From Sweltsa coloradensis (taxonomy: Eukaryota; Arthropoda; Insecta; Plecoptera; Chloroperlidae): a stretch of 64,000 nucleotides of DNA. This document shows, piece by piece, positions 54,964-64,000 of this stretch. Made by a program: the position numbers and the translations under genes. The stretch spans positions 1 through 64,000 of the forward strand of contig JAMZAV010003082.1 in assembly GCA_024449915.1 (NCBI GenBank). Direction: 5' to 3'. The notes under the pieces are model-generated. The model saw nothing but the letters and a program-made list of their open reading frames with translations. It was not told where the DNA came from and did no database searches. Position 1 is the first letter of the stretch. Every line of letters starts with the position of its first letter.

Positions 54964-55052
54964 TGCTCGGGCTCGAACTATGAGCACCTCGGGCGACCTT
55001 GGATTACTAGCTCGCCGCCTTAGCCGCTCGGCTACCGAGACACATGCAACGC
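54964..55052 (-). pseudogene. Class II (Ser/Leu-type) tRNA-like sequence
   Basis: Minus strand: tctcggtagccgagcggcta, aggcggcgagctagtaatcc, aaggtcgcccgaggtgctca, tagttcgagcccgagc. CTCGG/CCGAG can pair as part of an acceptor stem, GCC/GGC makes a D-stem, and an A box (tagccgagcgg) and B box (gttcgagcc) are present with a long variable region. The anticodon and T stems pair badly, so it is probably a pseudogene or SINE head. Confidence 0.45.
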
Positions 55053-55600
55053 AATGGATAATTGTTGATACTTATTATAGCTTCAGATAAACCACGCCTC
55101 CTCATGACATCACACAGGCTATTAACTAATAGCTCCTGTTAAGTGTTTTCACTTAGCGCGCATAGTATTCAAATAGTCTATACGTTTCTGAGGATCCAGT
55201 CCTCGCGGACTTAAACACCAATGGGCCTACGCGTCATGACGTCACGGCCCGCGCTTTTTTCAAATTTGCCATAAGGGCTTAAGCAGCAACCAAGTCATAA
55301 CTCGCAGTATTCAAAAAGCATTCTATGGATTCAAAATGACGTCACCAACATAATATAAACTTTAATAGTCCAAAGCGACAAGTTTTGAAAATGTGGCTCC
55401 AATGGATGTGAAAAACCTTTTAAATTTCTAAACTATTTGAATGTAATGTTTCGCTCGCTCACTAGATATTTCATTTCCTCCAACGAGGTCATTATCACCG
55501 ACATGCGCAAACTTGAAAAAAAACGTCAGCACTTTATTCACTTGAATAATTATTTTCAATACACGTGTTGCAATCTTTGCTATTTATGACGAGACGTGAA
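55053..55600. other. No gene seen
   Basis: Upstream flank of the polymerase leader exons. CG-containing patches (55205-55255) but no motif I can support. Confidence 0.45.
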
Positions 55601-56586
55601 CGAACTCGCGTCATTATTCAGCTGACACTCAACTGATCTACATTCGTCGAGCAAGCGCACTTCACAACATCATCATGTAAGTACATGCATATTTATTACT
55701 GAATATCACAATCATTCTATTTTTGTGTATTTTAGGGAATAATTCTATTTCATTATTTTACAGATATTTCAATCACACTGACGGAAACGGAATTTCTACA
55801 GTAAACCTTTATCATACTTCATTTGAGTAAGTACATATTATATTATTTATTATTTTATACATAATCATTTTTCGTCATTTCAGGTAATAATATCATTGAG
55901 CTATATTACGTATCGATATGTTTTAATCAATTGATTTTCTCTATTTCAGGTAATTATAAACTAGTAGTTGTATTTAAATATTAATAATGTTGTTATGTTC
56001 ACAGATATTTCAACTAAAGCTGTCCTCCCTCATCGTCGACAGCGGAGTTTACGTCAGCTATATCTTAACCATGTAAGTTTATTAAATTTAATCTTCCTAT
56101 ACACAATTATCGATTTACACCAATCAATCAATCAATTATTTTAAAGTTATTTCTCCCCACACTATCAGTAATAATAATATAATTTATTTATTTTGCATCA
56201 ATTTGTTTCAATCAATTCATTTTAACATCGATTGAATTGATTTCAGCTCATCATTATTAATTCGTTGCTTTAAGATATTCATATCGGTGATATTTTCTGT
56301 TCACAGCTATTTCTACATCTTCGCCATCACACATCTCTCTCTCTCTCATCCGAAGCAAAATAGTCTACAGTAACAATGTAAGTTAATTTATTATTTATTA
56401 TTTATATTTCCGTTCAACTCTGTAATCATTTTATTTACTTACGCGCATGCGCATTGTTTTTGTTTTTGTTTTCATTTTATTTTAAAACATGATACATTTT
56501 CTTACTCATTTGTATTCCAAATTTCAGGATTATATCATTTATATGTTTTTATTTTTCTAATCTTTTATTTATATGTTTACAGAAAA
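55601..56586 (+). promoter_or_regulatory. Putative spliced leader region of the polymerase gene
   Basis: Four potential short exons: end of exon 1 at 55676 (atcat|gtaagt); exon 2 55764-55826; exon 3 56005-56072; exon 4 56307-56377; and acceptor tttacag at 56582, four bases before the polymerase ATG. Exons 2-4 start alike (atatttcaa, atatttcaa, ctatttcta) and introns are 87-234 bp, suggesting repeated exon duplication. Two extra AG|GTAA points (about 55883 and 55949) look like zero-length or recursive splice sites. A TATA-like ctatttatga lies at 55579. No protein frame links the exons, so they would be 5' UTR. Confidence 0.4.
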
Positions 56587-59500
56587 ATGGAGAACAACAC
56601 AGTCGTCAATCCACTCCAGTGCAGCACCTGTGAGAAAGTATTTTCTTCGAAGCGAAATTTGTATCGTCACCAGAGATCCGTCCATGACCGAATCGAGTTC
56701 AAGTGCGAGACATGCGAGGCAACATTTACGAGAGTGGACAACCTCAATCGTCATATGAAGGTAGATCACCCCACCTTGTTTGAATGTAAGGTTTGCCATA
56801 AAAAATTTCATTTAAAATCCAAATATCTGGAACATGTTAGATCACATAGGGCAAACGTTACAAACGAAACCTCAAACTCGGCAGCCCCAATGGAAGTGGA
56901 TGAAAATCCTTGCTCTAGCACGGAAGACCCGTGCGACTTTGACTCAGCTATCAACGGTACAGTCAAAACGTACAAATTTTCAAAATTAGAACAGGGGTTA
57001 GACATTTTGCTCTTTTTATCTGAGCACCAAGAAAAAATTCAAACAAAACTTTTTAAAGATTTGGCTAAATTTAAGGGGTTAAAATGGTATATTGCCTTAT
57101 TCGTACGTTTCTCTCGACCTACCGCTGATGGTGAAGCCTTCTCAACGCCATGTTTTAGGACTAAATGTTTCACTCTTTTGGATGAATCTGAATTTCCCGA
57201 GCAGTTTAACGAAGCTTTCGCTAAAATTGCTGAGGTTAGTTCAAGTTTCCAACGAGAGGGAAGCGGCTGGTCAATTGATTCCATCCATAACATGGAGTTG
57301 AAAGTGGCACGCTATTCCCCATTGGCTGCCTCAAGCTATATGCCACTCCCTGCAAAACTAGAACACTCTAAAGCGATCATAAATATTCAAAATTTAGATG
57401 AAAAATGTTTTCTTTGGGCAATTTTAGCTTCACTCCACCCTCAAGAGCAAGATGCTGAAAGAGTAAATAAGTATTATGATTTCGAAAATAAAATTAATAT
57501 GACGGGCATCGATTTTCCCGTACAACTTTCACAAATTGATCGCTTTGAGAAGAACAACCAAATTTCGGTTAACGTTTTCGGTTTTGAGAAATTCATATTT
57601 CCGCTTCGCATTTCAAAATTTGAAAACGCGCGAGCTCATGTCGATTTACTTTATCTTTCGGATGAATACGACAGTCATTACTGTCTCATTAAAAATTTTA
57701 ACCGACTTTGTAGCTCTCTCACAAAACACGGACACGCAGCATTTTATTGTTATCGCTGCCTTCATAGATTTTCTTCAAAAATTCGTCTTACTCGTCATCA
57801 TACCCTCTGTGACAGACTCGAAGCGCAGAAAGTAGTCATGCCGTATGGAGATAAAAGCATTATGCAATTTAAAGATTTTCATTTTGGATTAAAAGTACCC
57901 TTCTCCATTTACGCTGATTTCGAATCTATAAGTGTCAAAATTGAAGGATGTTCGCCAAGTAATCAAGGTTCATACACTACAAAGTTAGCTTCACATGAAC
58001 CTTCAGGTTATTCCTACATTATCATTGATTCACAAGGAAAACCTGTTAAAGCTCCCATGGTATATAGAGGACCTAACGCTGTAGATGAGTTTTTAAAATC
58101 AATTCTCAATGAAGAGAAAATTTTGCTCGAAAAATTAGAAACAATCAAACCTCTAGTCATGACTTTAGAACAAGAGCGTCGGTTTCATGAAGCTACAGAT
58201 TGTCACATTTGTTCGGAGCCCCTCGGAACAGATCGTGTACGTGATCACGATCACATTACTGGTGAGTTTCGTGGGGCTGCGCACAATGACTGCAATCTCA
58301 ATTTCAAGTTAGCTCCATTCATCCCGGTTGTGTTTCACAACTTGAAAAACTATGACGCTCACCTCATCATGCAGGGAGTAGGAAAACTGCCTCTAGGCGA
58401 GGATGCACTCACGTGTATCCCAAATACCATGGAGAAGTATGTTTCATTTTCAATTAACCACTTAAGGTTTTTAGACTCACTTCAATTTCTAAACGCCTCC
58501 TTGGAAACATTGACTGAAAACCTACTCGGTTACGGCATTGACAAATTCTCTATTTTACAATCTTTCTTTCAAGACGAGCAATTGGCGCTTCTTTTACGTA
58601 AAGGTGTTTACCCCTACGATTATATCGACGCGTTTTCCAAATTTGAGGAAACATCTTTACCGCCACTTTCCAAATTTTTCAATGTGTTAACGCAAGAATC
58701 CGTTTCCGAAGACGATTACGCACATGCCGTCAATGTTTGGACATCCTTCGCTATTCAAAATTTGGGGCAATATCATGATTTGTACGTAAAAACTGATGTA
58801 CTATTGTTGGCCGACATCTTTGAAAATTTCCGTACACTCAGTTTGGCAAATTATGGTATTGACCCTCTTCATTGTTATACGGCTCCAGGGCTAGCTTGGA
58901 ATGCAGCCCTTAAAATGACTAAAGTCAAGTTGGGTCTTTTGACCGATATTGATATGCATTTGTTCATCGAGTCTGGCATTAGAGGAGGTGTCTCGATGAT
59001 TACTACTCGACATTCGGAGGCCAACAATGAGTATATGAGAGACTTTGACCCCGAACAACCCTCTAAATACATTGTATATTGGGATTGTAACAACTTGTAT
59101 GGGTATAGTATGGTAGAGAGTCTTCCAGTCGGAGATTTCAAGTGGCTATCTGACTGGGAGATTTTCACTTTTGATATCGAAAACTTACCCAACGATGATG
59201 ACGAGATAGGTTATATTTTCGAAGTAGATCTCGCGTACCCCGAAAATCTACATGAGCTCCACAACGATTACCCCCTTGCACCCGAGAAAGTTACTATTTC
59301 AGAAGACATGCTTTCACCCTATGCTCAAACTCTAGCTACAAAATTAAACCTTTCACTTTCGACAAAAATCACTAAATTGGTTCCAAATTTAAACAATAAA
59401 ACAAAGTATGTCGTGCATTATCGTAATTTGAAACAGTATCTTTCTCTGGGCATGAAACTTACCAAAATTCATCGCGTTCTTCAATTCAAACAATCACCTT

Positions 59501-60351
59501 GGCTTCGACCGTACATTGAATTTAATACTTTAAAGCGTAGAGAAGCGACGAGCGCGTTTGAGAAAAATTTGTACAAGCTTTTAGTCAATTCCGTGTTTGG
59601 ACGAAGTTTAATGAATGTGAGAAATCACATTAATGTTCGGCTTATTAATGAAGAAAAACGAATGACAAAACTCGTCGCTTCTCCCGCCTTTGAAGGTTTC
59701 AAAATTTTTTCAAATAATCTAGTCGCGGTTCATTCTAAATTTCCGAAAATTGTTCTTAACCGCCCCATCTACACTGGTTTTACTATTTTGGAATTGAGTA
59801 AAGCCACAATGTACGATTTTCATTACAACTATGCGAAGCAGAAATATGGAGACCGATTGAAACTTTTATTTACAGACACTGATAGTTTATGTTACGAAAT
59901 TCAAGCGGAAGATGTATTTAAAGATATGTTGAGTGATTTGCATCTCTTTGATACGTCTAACTTTCCACAAAATCATTTCCTGTATAGTCAAGAAAATAAA
60001 AATACTTTGGGTAAATTTAAAGATGAGTGCGAAGGTAGAGTGATTAAAGAATTTGTTGGTCTAAGAGCAAAAATGTATTCCATTTTGGAAGATTGTGGTA
60101 GTGTGAAGAAAACAGGAAAAGGTATTGTGAAAAATACGCTTAAAAAATCAATTCGACATATCGATTATAAAAATTGTCTTTTTTTGCAAAATGTTCATAG
60201 CGCCAATATGTTTTCCATCAGAAGTATTGATCATAACATTTTTACTTTAAAACAAAATAAATTAACGCTCTCTCCTTTCGACGATAAACGATACATTACT
60301 TCTGATGGTGTAAACACGTTGGCGCATGGACATTGTAGTGTCCGTAAATAA
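56587..60351 (+). CDS. Zinc-finger family B DNA polymerase, Polinton/adintovirus type
   Basis: An uninterrupted 1,254-codon frame. N-terminus: three C2H2 fingers (C12/C15/H28/H33; C40/C43/H56/H61; C67/C70/H83/H87), then an uncharacterised region and a further Cys/His motif at C388/C391. Exonuclease motif I is YADFES (D444, E446); an inserted HNH/endonuclease-VII-like segment has CxxC at 539/542 and DHDH at 553-556 with HNDCNLNFK; Exo II is FHNLKNYD (N585, D590); Exo III is YVKTD (Y733, D737). Polymerase motif A YWDCNNLYG (D833), motif B NSVFG (1001-1005) and motif C TDTDS (D1097, D1099) are all present. This is the protein-primed polymerase layout of Polinton/Maverick and adintovirus elements, which replicates the linear element DNA. 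The ATG at 56587 follows a splice acceptor. No capsid or integrase gene is in view. Integrity suggests recent insertion or retained use. Confidence 0.92.
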   Translation: MENNTVVNPLQCSTCEKVFSSKRNLYRHQRSVHDRIEFKCETCEATFTRVDNLNRHMKVDHPTLFECKVCHKKFHLKSKYLEHVRSHRANVTNETSNSAAPMEVDENPCSSTEDPCDFDSAINGTVKTYKFSKLEQGLDILLFLSEHQEKIQTKLFKDLAKFKGLKWYIALFVRFSRPTADGEAFSTPCFRTKCFTLLDESEFPEQFNEAFAKIAEVSSSFQREGSGWSIDSIHNMELKVARYSPLAASSYMPLPAKLEHSKAIINIQNLDEKCFLWAILASLHPQEQDAERVNKYYDFENKINMTGIDFPVQLSQIDRFEKNNQISVNVFGFEKFIFPLRISKFENARAHVDLLYLSDEYDSHYCLIKNFNRLCSSLTKHGHAAFYCYRCLHRFSSKIRLTRHHTLCDRLEAQKVVMPYGDKSIMQFKDFHFGLKVPFSIYADFESISVKIEGCSPSNQGSYTTKLASHEPSGYSYIIIDSQGKPVKAPMVYRGPNAVDEFLKSILNEEKILLEKLETIKPLVMTLEQERRFHEATDCHICSEPLGTDRVRDHDHITGEFRGAAHNDCNLNFKLAPFIPVVFHNLKNYDAHLIMQGVGKLPLGEDALTCIPNTMEKYVSFSINHLRFLDSLQFLNASLETLTENLLGYGIDKFSILQSFFQDEQLALLLRKGVYPYDYIDAFSKFEETSLPPLSKFFNVLTQESVSEDDYAHAVNVWTSFAIQNLGQYHDLYVKTDVLLLADIFENFRTLSLANYGIDPLHCYTAPGLAWNAALKMTKVKLGLLTDIDMHLFIESGIRGGVSMITTRHSEANNEYMRDFDPEQPSKYIVYWDCNNLYGYSMVESLPVGDFKWLSDWEIFTFDIENLPNDDDEIGYIFEVDLAYPENLHELHNDYPLAPEKVTISEDMLSPYAQTLATKLNLSLSTKITKLVPNLNNKTKYVVHYRNLKQYLSLGMKLTKIHRVLQFKQSPWLRPYIEFNTLKRREATSAFEKNLYKLLVNSVFGRSLMNVRNHINVRLINEEKRMTKLVASPAFEGFKIFSNNLVAVHSKFPKIVLNRPIYTGFTILELSKATMYDFHYNYAKQKYGDRLKLLFTDTDSLCYEIQAEDVFKDMLSDLHLFDTSNFPQNHFLYSQENKNTLGKFKDECEGRVIKEFVGLRAKMYSILEDCGSVKKTGKGIVKNTLKKSIRHIDYKNCLFLQNVHSANMFSIRSIDHNIFTLKQNKLTLSPFDDKRYITSDGVNTLAHGHCSVRK

Positions 60352-60764
60352 GAGTGAGTGGCATGTTACTGGTTTGAGATTTCGTACAAGGTGGGGGAGG
60401 GAGGTACAGCCTCGGATGCCTCCCACTTGGACTCGTTTCGACATATACGACCTGGCGCTTCTTGGACTATGCTTTTTTTTTTTTTTATTTGATTTGATGA
60501 TGTGATGAAAGTTTTAATTTGTGACATATTATCTATATTTAGGCAATCATGTATCATGTAGTTGAGTAAAAGTGTAGTTTATTCAATCTTTTGAGAAACT
60601 TCTTAACTGTATAAGTCTCCTGTTATTGAAAGAAATTGCTACACTTTTTATTGTACATATTAATTGATTGATTTTGAAGCAAAATACAATTCTATCGCTA
60701 CATATTGATTCATAAAATTGCCTATTATTGAAAGAAATTTATTCTGGAGAGGGTTTTAAATTTT

Positions 60765-60811
<47 letters not shown>

Positions 60812-60931
60812 TGTAAATATTGTTTTGGGAAATAAAAACAAAAATGAATGAATTTACTGCATTGTCAATGAACACCTTTATCCTAATCCTATAAATAAAA
60901 TGAATTTTTCCAAACGAGCTTATTTCTCAAG
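60352..60931 (+). other. 3' flank of the polymerase; (ATC)n tract
   Basis: A t-rich run at 60473-60487, an ATC/TCA trinucleotide tract at 60767-60810 and an aataaa at about 60830 that could end the polymerase transcript. No gene. Confidence 0.55.
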
Positions 60932-61105
60932 ATGGAGGCGCACTTTCAACGTCTGTTTTCAGCCATAGTGGCAGGACCGAGCGGAGCTGGAAAAAGTCAT
61001 TTTGTTTTCAACTTTATTAAATATATCGATACATTATGTCTTACGCCATATTTTCATACTATCACATGGCATAATGGTATTCATCCGAAATGTAAAGCAA
61101 ATTAA
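60932..61105 (+). pseudogene. Packaging-type ATPase N-terminal fragment
   Basis: 57 codons from ATG to TAA, with a Walker A loop GPSGAGKS at residues 15-22 after a short hydrophobic strand (FSAIVA), then FVFNFIKYID. An N-terminal P-loop right at the start is the style of the FtsK/HerA-like genome-packaging ATPases carried by Polintons and adintoviruses. Similarity stops near 61070, where a reversed polymerase fragment begins; Walker B and the rest are missing. It lies 580 bp after the polymerase on the same strand, so probably the next gene of the same element, cut by an inversion. Confidence 0.6.
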
Positions 61106-61330
61106 CATGATGATCAGAATGTTCTAATTTTGAAATTTGTAGAGGAAATACGAATCCCTCAAAACCGAAAACGTTAACCGAGTTTTGATTGTTTTTTTCA
61201 AAGCGATCAATTTGTGAAAGTTGAACGGGATAATCGATGCCTGTCATATTAAGTTGGTTTTTAAATTCATTATATTTTTCAATACGAGTGGTATTACTGC
61301 CTTGCGAATAAGGATGCGCTAATATGAAAT
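61062..61330 (-). pseudogene. Reversed fragment of a second polymerase copy
   Basis: The minus frame reads IEKYNEFKNQLNMTGIDYPV and QLSQIDRFEKNNQNSVNVFG, matching codons of about 292-360 of the intact polymerase at perhaps 70-75% identity by eye, then ending at ISDEYHY where the ATPase sequence joins. An upstream shift near 61325 ends the match. Being diverged, it comes from a related element, not a recent copy of the neighbour. Confidence 0.82.
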
Positions 61331-61399
61331 GTTATTGTTTTGCTCGAAAATACCAATTTTTAAAGTTGGGACATACTTCCTAATTTTTAGTTCAAGATG

Positions 61400-61545
61400 C
61401 ATGACTCTGATCTTCATTGCAACCTCTTGTTTTGTGAGGGAGCTACACTGTCGACTTGATCCGAAATGTAAAGCAAATTAACATGATGATCAGAATATTA
61501 TAATTTTAAAATTCGTAGAGGAAATACAAATCCCTAAATATAGTT
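61400..61545 (-). pseudogene. Third, shorter polymerase fragment
   Basis: 61457-61545 repeats the DHHVNLLYISD-coding segment (about 85 bp) with one in-frame stop, followed on the minus strand by tgtagctccctcacaaaaca, which matches the CSSLTK codons of the intact gene about 15 codons further on. So the reversed remnant is itself partly duplicated. Confidence 0.65.
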
Positions 61546-61571
61546 TATTAAATAAATTAGGAATGAATAGA

Positions 61572-61614
<43 letters not shown>

Positions 61615-64000
61615 TTTAATTCCGAAATTCTTTTTCCTCGAACGAAATACATATTTCTGTGACAACTACTTTCTTAAAACTTTTATTTTAATAAAAGAAA
61701 AATGTGTTTCTACTAAAATAGATTTCTTGCGTAATAAATGGTTTGTATTGTCCAAACGAACGTCTGCACACCCCTCATCAGTGTAATGTCTACTATGCAA
61801 GAACTTATCTCCAGACGACATCGACGACTTCAGATCATAATTTATAGTAACTGCGAGTGCATGTGTGTGCGTGCATTGTATAAACGCTAAACAGATTGAA
61901 TAATCAAAACATCAAATACGCAGCAAGTACACAGCAAGTACGTACTAATTAAAGCTATGAGAAAAAAATTCAAATATAATGAAGTGTTTATTTTAAAGGT
62001 GTTATTTATAGTAATAGGTTGTAAATATTTCAAATCAAGATGAGATAAATGAATTCTTCAATAAAGCAAGTAATAAGATTTACAATTCAACAAGGAAAAG
62101 CTAGTGGTATTTGTTATTTAAAAGAAAATATATATATATATTTTTTTAAATTTAATTTAATAAAATAAATAATTACGTTTGTTTCCCTGAGAAATGATCT
62201 TTTTTGGAAAAAGTATTTTTTAAATTTAAAAATATTATACGTTCTTAAATTACGAAGTGTATACTTATTTTTAAATAAGTCTAATTTTAAAGAACGTTTA
62301 TGTAAACGAAAAATGAGATCAATCTTTAACAATGTCTCAACTGGTCATCAACCACGTTAACGTATTAAAAGCTCTCCACAATTTATTGAAACCTTCCCGT
62401 ATTGCATTGTTTAAAACCTCTGAAAAAGCTCTCATCCACTTTATTACATAGTGTATAATATTTTAACTGGATGATGTTCAAAGTTTTAAAATATTATGTA
62501 TCCTAAAATTTAAAAAAAAAGGTTATGAAGTATATAAAATCTTTTTTCCAAAATAGTTCTGAAAAATTAATACATCAGTTAAAGAAAAATAAAGGAATTA
62601 ATTTGAAATTATAAAATATTAGTCATGACTTTCATTTGTTTAAATTAAAATGAGAGAAATTAAATGTTATAAATCAAATGATGCAAATATGCGAGGATAG
62701 AGAAAAAACATTTGACACTTAGGATATCGTTAGAACTAGATCGTCCTCTTTTAAACACAAAATTATACATAAAATTATACTTGACGAGAAGGACAAATTT
62801 TTTACGTTCAATGTTCGCATTAAGACATGCTTTGTCAAGTTGAAACACTTATTTGATTTCTGATGTTCTCATTAATATCAGGTAAAATGAGAAAATATTA
62901 ACCCACCTCTTCTTTGAATAGCAAATTTTTACAAAATAACTTCGCGGGAACGATCGCGAGTTAATTAAATGTTGACGAGAGCTCTTCAAGATAATCAGTG
63001 ACTAGATATTAACAAATAATTGATTGAGCATTGGATGAATATAAGCATATGTTGTTATATACGAATTAGGGTGAAAGCGACATAACGCGTAATGACTTAT
63101 TTATTTATATTTTTTCATTTATTTAACGTCTACCCTATTCAGTTAAAAACTGATTTACAAAGGAAAGGTAAAAAATCTAATTACATAGATGCAGACAAAA
63201 CAATGAACATAGTTAAGTAAATATTTGAAATTGGAACGAAAAAATGCAAATAGAAAAGATACATTTCAAATCAAAGTATTATCTATTAATGTTTAAAAAT
63301 ATTTCAAATCAAAACGATGTAAATAAATTGACTACGTCTTGAAAGTGAATTCTTAAATAAAGCTTTCAATAAAATGAAATAAAAATAAATTAACTGTATA
63401 CAAGTAAGAAGATTTTTAATAAGACGAGGGAAAAACTAATGCTAATCGTTATTTAAAAGAAATACTTTAGTTTAATAAAATAAAGAATTACGTTTGTTTC
63501 CCTTGAAGAAAAAGTTTTAAAACTTGAAAGTTGTAGGAAAATCATGTACAGAATATAGATAACATTAACAAGTCATGAAATAATTTTCAATACATTTCAT
63601 TTTATTTTTAATTTTTTTTTCAACAAATCAATTCATACATACAAAATTAGCGACATCACAAAATCAAACAATATTTTAAAAATCGAATATGAAGCTAAAC
63701 ACTAGTGTAAAGTTTATCTACATGAAAAATCAATATAATCATCATGAAACGTAAATAAAATATCAACATTGGTATCAAAATGTAAAGTTGAGGAGACAGT
63801 TAAATTAATAACTACAAAAACTACAAGTTTATACGCATGGACTTGTAAATTTTGTAATTGTTTATAATTGTGAGGTAGAATGATAGTTAAAAGATGATTT
63901 ATTTGAAGACTTTTACACCATATGGAGTTATTTATCTTTCTCAGTTCATGACTAACGTTAACTTATGTTGATTTTTACAAAAAAAACAAAAAAAATACCT
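61546..64000. other. AT-rich, no gene seen; diverged direct repeats
   Basis: An ATT tract lies at 61574-61612. 61980-62200 and 63285-63510 share blocks (atttcaaatcaa, gaattctt, aataaagc, ttatttaaaag, aattacgtttgtttccct) in the same order, a diverged ~220-bp direct repeat. 63110-63165 (tttaacgtctaccctattca, gttaaaa) resembles 22058-22105 inside the hAT-type element. Short minus frames (62114-62332, 62660-62848) are lysine/phenylalanine-rich and unconvincing. Confidence 0.5.

Noticed and set aside
61575..61612. ATT tract as a retroelement tail
   Set aside because: No element body with coding or a conserved 3' end could be seen before it.

Overview
The window looks like nuclear DNA of an invertebrate animal, probably marine. 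It is AT-rich with long spacers and microsatellites, contains many short TAGGCCTA-type palindromes, and is packed with decayed eukaryotic transposons (CR1-like, Jockey-like and I-like non-LTR elements, Gypsy, hAT, piggyBac, Mutator-like, mariner/pogo-like, a CACTG-ended element). I found no rRNA, no intact tRNA, no CRISPR array and no bacterial operon. The species cannot be fixed from sequence alone. Apart from one possible short first exon (42456-42545, minus) I found no convincing ordinary host gene.

Layout. 0.5-1.3 kb: an AT-rich interspersed repeat (family D). 2.3-5.7 kb: an AATGGTTT minisatellite, then a CR1-like 3' end split by a 2.4 kb Jockey-like insertion that has a 14-bp target duplication. 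5.7-7.5 kb: a broken Mutator-like transposase, followed by a YqaJ-like exonuclease scrap. 8.2-9.4 kb: an 800-bp hAT element with an exact 8-bp duplication, beside a piggyBac scrap. 9.7-11.3 kb: Gypsy gag/protease and integrase-tail remnants. 11.85-12.65 kb: family D again. 12.6-17.4 kb: an I-like non-LTR element in inverted orientation, with its probable 3' UTR in the opposite direction; a SINE-like copy (family A, 13-bp duplication) and a CACTG-ended DNA element (3-bp duplication) have jumped into it. 17.8-19.1 kb: repeat families B and A. 20.1-24.8 kb: about seven tandem copies of a ~470-bp satellite that folds back on itself, split by a 1,320-bp hAT-type element. 27.2-28.5 kb: a solitary copy of the fold-back, then hAT and mariner-like scraps. 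28.5-53 kb: mostly non-coding DNA with copies of families A, B and C and fragments of reverse transcriptases and DDE transposases. 54.4-54.8 kb: a minisatellite with about 24 GCCATTTT/GCCATCTT motifs.

55.6-61.5 kb: the most striking part. It has four possible short leader exons with similar starts, then an uninterrupted 1,254-codon gene. That gene joins three C2H2 zinc fingers, an HNH/endonuclease-VII-like segment and a family B (protein-primed type) DNA polymerase whose exonuclease and polymerase motifs are all present. Just downstream are a Walker-A ATPase fragment and inverted, decayed pieces of a second polymerase copy. This points to an integrated Polinton/adintovirus-type element. The rest of the window, to 64 kb, is AT-rich with no gene seen.

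The genes do not form one pathway: the window is a stack of nested insertions. Target duplications, and a reading frame rejoined by removing one insertion, let part of the order be read. Everything is from reading alone, so family names rest on remembered motifs, not searches.
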